NCBI GenBank assembly: GCA_951804985.1
Contig: OX638134.1
Span: 9,631,017-9,695,016, forward strand
Reading direction: 5' to 3'
DNA from: Dryomyza anilis
Taxonomy: Eukaryota > Arthropoda > Insecta > Diptera > Dryomyzidae
Length of the DNA stretch: 64,000 nucleotides
Numbering within the stretch: position 1 is the first letter of the stretch; every line of letters starts with the position of its first letter. Shown one piece after another: positions 57,108-64,000 of this stretch. The position numbers and the translations under genes are program-made. The notes under the pieces were generated by a model. It was not told the origin of the DNA, made no database searches, and was given only the letters and a program-made list of their open reading frames with translations.

Positions 57108-58101
57108 ATGGCAAACGAAGTGGAAGTGCGAGAAAATATAATTCAAATTTTTCAAAAACAACCTAGTTGGTCTTTTAAAAAAATTGCCAAGGAGGTAGGG
57201 GCTAACCCTAAGACCATTTCTCGCGTTATCAACCGCTTTAAGGAAGGCCTAAGTATTGATCGGAAGAAAGGTTCTGGTAAAAATGATCGTGAAAAGTGGA
57301 AGAAGGTTGTGAATATTTTAAAGATAGATCCAAGCATATCTGGAAGGAAATTGGCGAGAAAGGCGGATTGCTCAGAATCTTTCGTGCGCAGGACTAAGAA
57401 AGAAGCTGGGCTGAAGACGTACAAGGTCCAAAAAGTTCCGGATAGAAATGCCGTCAAGAATGAAACCGCAAAACAACGAGCTCAAAAACTGAACCAAGAT
57501 TTTTTTAAAAATTCGATTGCTGCATAATGGACGACGAAACTTATGTTTTAGCGGACTTTTCACAGCTACCTGGGCAGGAATTTTATACAGCCGATTCTCG
57601 AGGAAATGTCGCTGAAAAATTCAAATAAAAAAAATGACAAAATTCCCAAAGAAATTCCTTGTTTGGCAGGCAATTTGCAGTTGTGGAAAAAGGAGCAGCT
57701 CATTCGTGACATCGGGTACAATTAATAGCGAAATATATGTGAAGGAATGCTTGCAAAAGAGATTGCTTCCATTTTTACGCCAACATGAAGTGTCCACATT
57801 TTTTTGGCCTGACCTCGCTTCATGTCACTACAGCAAAACGGCCTTAGAGTGGATCCAACAGAATGCAGTGATTTTGGTGCCTAGAGAAGCCAATCCACCA
57901 AACTGTCCAGAACTCAGGCCGTTTGAGAGATACTGGGCTTTAGTAAAAAGGGAGATGAAGACAACAAAAAAAATGGCCAAAGACCTTCAAGACTTTAAAA
58001 GAAAGTGGTCTTCAGCAGCTGTGAGGGTGTCGGACACAACCATTACAACATTAATGGAAGGGGTTCCGGAAAAATTAAAACTTTTTATTAAAAAATATTA
58101 A
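57108..58101 (+). pseudogene. mariner transposase, DD37E type, two apparent -1 frameshifts
   Basis: Frame 1 (57,108-57,527) gives the N-terminal DNA-binding part: a first helix-turn-helix at about residues 7-46, a basic RKKGSGK linker at 52-58 and a second helix-turn-helix at 64-102. The reading moves to another frame near 57,500-57,511 (T7/A5 run), where the first catalytic aspartate appears in MDDETY (57,527 onward). It shifts again in the A run at 57,623-57,633 into the frame of 57,634-58,101, which has WPDLASCH (second D) and CPELRPFE (E) with 37 residues between, hence DD37E. The total of about 330 codons equals a normal mariner transposase. Both shifts are single-base losses in homopolymers, so they may be sequencing errors. 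Confidence 0.93.
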
Positions 58102-58213
58102 TTTCTGGTTTTTTTATATTTTTTTTTTAAATCTAAAAATAATTTGCAAAATAAAATATTTTATTCTATAAAAATTCGATTACTAGATTTCTAGATTTTT
58201 TCATTTTTGTAGT

Positions 58214-58238
58214 GGACAATTTTATTCGACGCAGTCCT
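58214..58238 (-). repeat. Right terminal inverted repeat of the mariner
   Basis: Exact complement of 56,952-56,976, followed by the TA duplication. Confidence 0.95.
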
Positions 58239-58264
58239 TATTACTTTAATCAAAACCCATATAA

Positions 58265-58350
58265 TTTGTTTGGTTGAAACCGGTATCTGAACCGGAACCT
58301 CTATTTTAAACATCCAGATCCGAAACCGATAATCTAAAGGATTTTAGACC
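58265..58350. repeat. ACCGGA-type repeat, short tract
   Basis: 'ggttgaaaccggtatctgaa', 'ccggaacctctattttaaa' and 'gaaaccgataatcta' follow the word order of the start of the 32,640 tract ('ggttgaaaccagaatcgg', 'ccgctattttgaaat', 'gaatcgataattta'), so this is a dispersed repeat and not only a microsatellite. Confidence 0.6.
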
Positions 58351-59105
58351 CTGGATAGAAGAATATTTTTTGATATAATATCGATTTTATTTTTCTTGTA
58401 TAACTAACAAATTTATGTCGAGATTAATGTTTTTATATTATATCCCTAAAAATATAAATTAAAAAAAAATGTTCAATGATAGTTAGACAATTACCAAAGG
58501 AAGAAGTCAGATATATTAGATGAATGGTAATGTATGAAATTATAATATTAAAGAAAATTTAGTAATAATCTTTTTAAATCGTATCGTACAACTACAACCC
58601 CCCCTGGCAATGGGCCTGACCATACTTATTACTGGGGGTACATAAACCGAGTATAATACTTTTAATTCTCAATAAAAATTTCTTAATAAGTTAAAAGTTT
58701 TCTTAATTTTTTAACAATCGTTTAGAACACAGACAAAATTCGTAACAATTACGAATTTGTTTATTAAAATAAATAATTTTTTCAATAATCAAATAAATTT
58801 CGTTTCAAAATATTAAATCAATTTTTATTTTTATATATGTAAATAAAATAATCAAATAGATTTTGAAATCAAAAATACCAATTTGCGAAAAAAAAAATAT
58901 TTTTTTTAATTTCTCAAAGCGTATAAAAAATTTGTTCGCAAGGGCAAACGATTTAAAAAATGTTCAGATTTGTATATATAAAAAAACACTTACCTTTTAA
59001 CACAACTGGTTTCAAATTGCTTTTGCGTCCAATCCATATATCTAACTCCAAAATAGTAACTGAAAAGAAAAAAGAAAAAAAACCTTCAAACCACTTGTAC
59101 ACTTG
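58351..59105. other. AT-rich DNA, no gene recognised
   Basis: Unique-looking AT-rich sequence; no ORF, RNA gene or element end identified. Confidence 0.45.
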
Positions 59106-59400
59106 TTATAGATTATCAGTTAGTTAAACAGATCATTAATATGCATTTTCAAGTTCCTTCCGAAACGTACTTCGGCGTTCAGTAGATCATCATGTGAAAA
59201 CAGTTATAGATTATATGCAAGTTAATCAGCTAATTAATATGCATTTTCAAGTTCCTTCCGCAATACTGGCCATAAGAGGAGCGAGCTCTTCAAAAAAAAT
59301 GTTCTTGAAAAGGTTGAAAATATTAAATATGGTTGCAATAAAGGAAATAGACTACTCAAAAGATTATGATGGGAATTGTGGTCTTTAGATAATAATTTTT
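59106..59400. repeat. Dispersed repeat with 'aatatgcattttcaagttcc', two copies
   Basis: 'ttaatatgcattttcaagtt' then 'ccttccg' occurs at about 59,138 and 59,235, each preceded by a 'gttatagattat' word, so the left part is tandemly duplicated (about 97 bp apart). The right part ('ttgcaataaaggaaatagac', then 'tgtggtct') matches 63,235-63,410. The 64-codon frame at 59,194 is part of the repeat. Confidence 0.65.
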
Positions 59401-59560
59401 TTCATGGATATTAAAGAAAAATGTAAACCAAATCGAATTACTTTGAGAAAAATAGTCGTTGTAAAAGTAAAACAAACTACTTAACCCATTTCGTCCCGCC
59501 GCGACCAGTTACTGTGTCAATTTTAGAATATTTTTTTTTAAATTGGTTTTTGCTAAACTA
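59401..59560. other. Short spacer
   Basis: No recognisable feature. Confidence 0.4.
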
Positions 59561-59766
59561 CACCCAGAAAAAAAAATCCTTCAAATTCCATTAAAATTGT
59601 TCAATAGGATAATTATTGATTTAATAGTATACAAAAAATAAAGCTTTTCATATAAACTCAATGGCAATGTTTTCTAGTATTTAATGTTATTTTTCGATTA
59701 AATTTATAATTTATCCTATTGACTATTTTTAATAGCAAAAAACTATTATTTATATAGTATTTTTTC
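59561..59766. mobile_element. MITE family A, 3'-truncated copy
   Basis: It begins 'cacccagaaaaaaaaa' after a TA (59,559-59,560) and follows the 5847 copy through 'aatttataatttatcctatt' and 'tatttatatagtattttt', but the terminal 'ctgggtg' is missing. Confidence 0.8.
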
Positions 59767-60015
59767 AATATGAAAATTGAAATTTTGAAAACATTTGGTA
59801 TGCATGTGAAAAATACATTTTTTGCAACAAAAAAAATTCTACAAAGGTTTTGACAAATTCACACGGATATTGGTATCTGCACAAAATGGGGAATGAGGAT
59901 ATTTACTTTAAAAGAAAATACAGAAAACCTAGTAGAAATTCACCCTATTAGGTTAAAAATGATCATATTGGTCTTGTATACGGTCGGGTTAAACGAAGGG
60001 AAAAATTTCTAATAA
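59767..60015. other. AT-rich spacer with CCCTAG-MITE words
   Basis: 'cctagtagaaattcacccta' and 'ttaggttaaaaatgatca' at 59,929-59,968 resemble the CCCTAG-ended family. Nothing else identified. Confidence 0.35.
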
Positions 60016-60016
60016 T

Positions 60017-60905
60017 AACACTACTCAACACGATTTTTTTCTATTGGCATGCCATACACCAATTCTATATAATTTGCTTATTTTGATTGCATACTCAGTT
60101 TTTACATCATACGTAAGCTTTTTAAGAAAATTGTTATCGAAATTGTAAGCCCTACCACTTAGAAAAAAAATGTAGCACTTGAAAAATAGTTTTTTTTTTA
60201 AACTTTAAAGGCAATTTTTCTTCTAATTGTCAAGTCTTATTTCAATATACTAAATATTTTTAATACACATATTCCTTTTTATGATATATGGATCTAAACT
60301 CAGAAAATATTAAATTTTTTAAACAATTGTTGAACATTTTTTTTTTAGTATTTATGATTTTATTATAAACAAGAAAATGATTTACGGATATCCAGTTCAT
60401 AGTACAAAATAACGATAAAAATTACTAACTTTTTCTATATGCCCTATGAACCTTTTATACTTGGCACAACAGTCCTGAAAAACTTAGGCCGAGCTCTCTC
60501 ACCATTTTGAGCTGTGCGTGTTATATATGTACTCAAAGTGGTGGGACCAACATCTTTTTCTTATTTTTTATTTGATCAGACATGTCAAAAAATCATCCAA
60601 AAATAGTCTAAAACTTCAAAATTTCCAGTTTAAATTATTATATATAATATAGTATATTGACATTTATTGTTATATTATAATTAGACTTGACAATTTAAAG
60701 AAAAATTGAGTTTAAAGTTTTTTTGTAAACAAGTTGTGTAAACGACTGTATTTTTTTATTCCAAAAAGTGACTGAGAAGGACCTCAAATTTCGAATGCAA
60801 AATTCATAAAAATGATATGTTATACAACAAAAAAAAGAGTATGCAGTCAAAATCAAGAAAATAACATGAATGGAACTGATGTATGGAATGTATCGGGAAA
60901 ATATC
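60017..60905. repeat. Foldback element FB3, copy C (with SINE piece)
   Basis: It starts 'aacactactcaaca' (60,017-60,030), the mirror of the end of copy A. The left arm ('ggcaatttttcttctaattg', 60,208) faces the right arm ('caatttaaagaaaaattgag', 60,691). A SINE fragment occupies the loop near 60,465-60,552. The minus 119-codon frame (60,695-61,054) is made of arm sequence and has no domain. Confidence 0.75.
60460..60558 (-). mobile_element. SINE fragment inside FB3 copy C
   Basis: 'ggccgagctctctcaccatt', 'ttgagctgtgcgtgttata' and 'actcaaagtggtgggacc' match the 3' body of the full-length SINEs in reverse orientation. 'aacatcttttt' directly after them corresponds to the base after the tRNA head, so about 160 bp of body plus the head are missing, either by deletion or truncation. 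Confidence 0.75.
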
Positions 60906-61462
60906 ATATGGGCATTTCTAGAAAAACGACCGAAAAATTCAAAATGGTAATATCTTTGAAATAACGATGGATTTGGAATCTTAAATATCTGAAAAGAAAA
61001 TTCTATTCCGTTAACGATAACGTATACAACAATACTCATAAAGTTACTATACAACTTTTAAATATATCTATGTACTTTGAATAACCAAATTAAATAGGTT
61101 GAAAAAATACAGATACAAAATATCATTTTCTGTTTTTTCAGACAACCTTAATTAATATTTCAAAAGCTCAAAAATAAGCATTGAAATTAAAATTAAGAAC
61201 AAATTTAGATTTTTGTACAAGGGTGTCCTATTGTCACGTACGTAACCAAAAAGATGCATTTATTATCATTTTAAACTAACAACTTTTTTTAAAGTGTTGA
61301 GTCCTATGTTTCTAAAGCAGAATTTCCTCGGCATTTTCAAAAATGTAAAAAGTGATTTCCTGGTAATTCTAGAACATTTTTGAGTACCAAAAGTGTAAAA
61401 AATATGATTTTTTTTTTTTTTACAAAAAAGGAAAATAATAAAACATCTGGAAATTCGTATCG
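60906..61462. other. AT-rich DNA, no gene recognised
   Basis: No feature identified except the end of arm-like sequence of FB3. Confidence 0.4.
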
Positions 61463-61464
61463 TA

Positions 61465-61930
61465 CACTAAGAAAAAAGTGACGTAATAAAATTAAATTAA
61501 ATTTATTTAAATTTGATTTAAATACTTTTATAATAAAAAACGTAATACTCCATACAAAAAATATTACGTGTGTATTTCATTTCAAAATAAATAAAAAAGT
61601 ATTTATTTTTATTAAAAATTTTGAAAAAAGTAAAATAAAATAATAATTTTATCTGTTTCTAATCTACTTTATATGAAATAAATAATTTTTAAAATACCAA
61701 TTTACGTACCTTAATAAAAAGTGATTTATTACATACGTAATATATTTAAATAAAAAGTATTTTCTTCAAATTTTATTACGTACGTAATAAATTTGAATAA
61801 AATGTATTTACATCAAGTTTAAATTAAAAGTATTTAATTTAAATACAAAAGACTACGGGTGAAAAACGTGTCGAAAAGTATTTAAATTTATAACTTTTTT
61901 ATTTAATTTTATTACTTTTTTCCCTCAGTG
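61465..61930. mobile_element. MITE family C, complete copy (466 bp, TA duplication)
   Basis: It begins 'cactaagaaaaaagtgacgt' and ends 'ttacttttttccctcagtg', inverted ends of about 30 bp including 'aataaaattaaat', with TA at 61,463-61,464 and 61,931-61,932. The interior repeats 'ttattacgtacgtaataa' (perfect 18-bp palindrome, 61,773-61,790) and related words with 'aaataaaaagtattt', so it is itself internally tandem. Confidence 0.8.
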
Positions 61931-61932
61931 TA

Positions 61933-62084
61933 CATCACTTTTTATTTCGTAATAATGATTATTAATATTGTCAGATATAAAATTATTTTTAGCAAAAAAT
62001 CGTAGTGCAAATTTTCATACAGAACATGCGGAATTTTTAGGTGATTTATTACGTAAAAACTATAAGCCTTAGAAACAAAATGTA
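61933..62084. other. Spacer between two family C copies
   Basis: The words 'gcggaatttttaggtgattt' and 'aaaactataagccttagaaa' reappear, changed, at 62,483-62,535, so this spacer and the sequence right of the second copy are themselves duplicated. Confidence 0.5.
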
Positions 62085-62460
62085 CACTAAGAAAAAAGTG
62101 ACGTAATAAAATTAAATAAAATTTATTTAAATTTGATTTAAATACTTTTGTAATAAAAAACGTAATACTCCATACAAAATATATTACGTGCGTATTTAAT
62201 TTCAAAACAAATAAAAAAGTATTTAATTTTATTAAAAATTTCGAAAAAAGGAAAAAAATAATAATTTTATCTGTTTCTAATCTTCTTTATATGAAATAAA
62301 TAGTTTTCAAAATACCAATTTACGTATTTATGATGTTGTGATTATAGTAAAATGTTATAACCTTATTAAAAAGTGATAAAAAGTATTTACTTAAAATTTT
62401 ATTACATACGTAATAAATTTAAATAAAAAGTATTTACTTTAAATTTTATTACGTACTGAC
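62085..62460. mobile_element. MITE family C, second copy, right end lost
   Basis: It has the same start 'cactaagaaaaaagtgacgt' after TA (62,083-62,084) and runs parallel to the first copy through 'gtaatactccatacaaaa' and 'ttttatctgtttctaatct'. The terminal inverted repeat on the right is absent; similarity stops near 'attacgtact'. Confidence 0.8.
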
Positions 62461-63229
62461 AATTTCTATACGTAATTTTTTGTCCCGTCCGGAATTTTTC
62501 TGAGATTTATTATGAAAAAACTATATATTTTAGAAACAAAGTTTAAATATACAAATAAAGCACATGATTTCAGCTATTTTTTAAAATAATTCAAAAAAAT
62601 AATGTGTACACAAAATTTGCTGACTTTTTGGCATTTTCATATGAACCTCGATATATAATTCCGTTTTTGTCCCACGCGGTATGACAACTATTTTATTTAT
62701 ATCTTTTGATCTACCGTATAGAATTCTTTATTTTTATATTTAATGATATTTAATACAATTAATATACTACTTGCGCAAAACAAAAATCAAATAAATTCAT
62801 TAATTTTCCTTCGAGATATTCAAGTTTTAAGCGTACAAATGTCCTGTCCGGAACCCCAAGAAATACCCATATGACACACCTCATCATGTCTCTCGTAATA
62901 TGGTAAATTTCTACATGGGCTAGGGTTAAGGTATTGAAACACACATTACATTATCAGTACGCGATCATGGCTCTAGAATAATTTTTACTAAAGATTGGTA
63001 AAAACTTTGTGGAAATAATTGAAATTTCGAATAATACTTTGTATTTTTAGTACAATTCCAGACAAAAATATCTCTGAAAATTCTAATTCTCACTAAAATA
63101 ACATTACGATATTCAAATTTATCACAAGTAAAATCAAATTTTATAATTAAGTGTTTCAACAAAAACTCAAAAATCTACGCTAAAACAAAAAATATGTCTA
63201 GTCTGAGAACAAATTTTATATTTTATTTA
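62461..63229. other. AT-rich DNA, no gene recognised
   Basis: It includes the duplicated spacer words at 62,483-62,535. The minus frames of 61 and 65 codons have no domain. Confidence 0.4.
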
Positions 63230-63412
63230 ATTAGCTACTTAATATGCATTTTGAAGTTCCTTCCGCAATACCGGTCATTAGATTGCGGAGAACTCTTAAG
63301 TACCTCGATGTGCTTGAGACGTTTTTCAAAAACTCAAAATATGTTTGCAATAAAGGAAATAGACTAATCAAGCGTTCAAGCAGCCGATGACTGTGGTCTA
63401 CTGATTACTTTT
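63230..63412. repeat. Dispersed repeat, third copy of the 59.1-kb family
   Basis: 'cttaatatgcattttgaagt', 'tccttccgcaataccggtca', 'ttgcaataaaggaaatagac' and 'gactgtggtct' follow the order of 59,230-59,390. Family unknown. Confidence 0.65.
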
Positions 63413-64000
63413 TACTATATACACGTTTGAATCAAAACCGTAACGATTTTTTATGTTAAATTTTAAAAACCCAAGCCTAACAGAAAAATACCAAAAAAAA
63501 AAAAAATGATATATTTGAATGCATTAGACGAAACGAAACATTCAAATGTTTGCTGATAACATGTGTAAATATTACACATGTTCGTGCGTTCTTTTTTTCA
63601 TATATAGGACGGAAGGACAACTGTATTTTTTATGTTTAGTGTGATCCCCCAAAGGAAATACAAGACGACCGACCACGCGGTGCATAGGTTATCGTCGAAC
63701 AATTAACATTTTAAATATTTTACTCCAAATAATAATTTTCAAATTCATTTTCATTTTAATTTTCACAGTCCTCTGAGTGGTAGTTAGGGGATAAAATAAG
63801 GCGATAAGGAACAAAAAAAATAGAAAAATGCACTAATATTTTTCCCAAACATACTATGGTAGTATGTAGTATCAGCAACAGGATATCATTAAAATTTATG
63901 ACACTACGTTTCTTAGGGCATATTCGGAATCGGGCTTGTGTTCTGTATTCGGCGCTTAGTTCTCATGCCTGAGTTTGAATTGTATCCCGTAAGTGTGGGG
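63413..64000. other. Mixed DNA to the window end, no gene recognised
   Basis: Short dyads such as 'catgtgtaaatattacacatg' type sequence (63,559-63,579) and 'catactatggtagtatg' (63,850-63,866) are present, and composition rises slightly at the very end ('ggcatattcggaatcgggct'). No ORF or RNA gene. Confidence 0.4.

Larger units (their letters stand above)
56952..58238 (+). mobile_element. mariner-type transposon, complete (1287 bp)
   Basis: The ends are a perfect 25-bp inverted repeat (56,952-56,976 and 58,214-58,238), starting AGGACTGCGTCG from outside, and TA dinucleotides flank both sides (56,950-56,951 and 58,239-58,240). Total length and TA duplication are those of the Tc1/mariner superfamily. 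Between the ends lies one transposase gene in three frames. The perfect ends suggest a fairly young insertion. It moves by cut-and-paste of double-stranded DNA with integration at TA. Confidence 0.95.

Noticed and set aside
60695..61054. A 119-codon minus-strand protein
   Set aside because: It lies on the right arm of FB3; the corresponding frame is broken in the other FB3 copies.

Overview
The window looks like non-genic DNA from a higher dipteran, probably a calyptrate fly such as a blow fly or house-fly relative. The order-level assignment rests on very AT-rich DNA, short CAG/CAA-rich unique islands, mini-me-like elements with (GTCY)n and (TA)n runs, and a fly-type tRNA-derived SINE; the genus cannot be told. 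I found no convincing host exon, no functional tRNA, no rRNA and no CRISPR. The only recognisable proteins belong to transposable elements. The simplest reading is a large intron or intergenic region made of old and young repeats, with about ten GC-richer unique islands (near 2.5, 11.6-12.5, 17.1-17.8, 22.4, 31.2-32.1 + 36.15-36.8, 43.1-43.6, 49.0-49.4, 51.9-52.9 and 54.7-55.0 kb) that resemble regulatory or UTR-type DNA.

Layout. 0-11 kb: a multi-hairpin foldback repeat (FB1), a 409-bp inverted-repeat element, a satellite array whose monomers carry a TTTCCC..GGGAAA palindrome (array 1), a TA-flanked MITE, a GATATC-rich repeat, and a degenerate GAAGAATTGTCC-rich tract holding a CCCTAG-ended MITE and a mini-me-like element. 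11-23 kb: unique islands, satellite arrays 2-4, a full-length SINE, foldbacks, MITEs and a 250-bp-scale satellite X. 23-31 kb: a SINE fragment, a second full-length SINE with a perfect 14-bp target-site duplication, satellite X split by a GATATC repeat, half of foldback FB3, and a 41-bp minisatellite. 31-37 kb: one unique island that seems to be split by a 4.0-kb element with CACAGTGCAAC termini and TTA duplications; inside that element lie foldback FB4 and a mini-me. 37-48 kb: a T-rich tract, a 5'-truncated LINE with an RNase H domain inserted in an FB3 foldback, a 19-bp minisatellite, a second FB3 copy holding another mini-me, and a 15-bp minisatellite. 48-56 kb: unique islands, a 25-bp minisatellite and a second FB1 copy. 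56-64 kb: a 1287-bp mariner-type transposon with perfect 25-bp inverted repeats, several TA-flanked MITEs, a third FB3 with a SINE fragment, and dispersed repeats.

The elements are related by nesting rather than by function: LINE, mini-me and SINE sequences each sit in a different FB3 copy, which gives a relative insertion order. The mariner carries two apparent -1 frameshifts, both in homopolymers, so it may be more intact than it reads. All repeat lengths, periods and identities were judged by eye from the given sequence; family names rest on general knowledge of these element types and not on any search.
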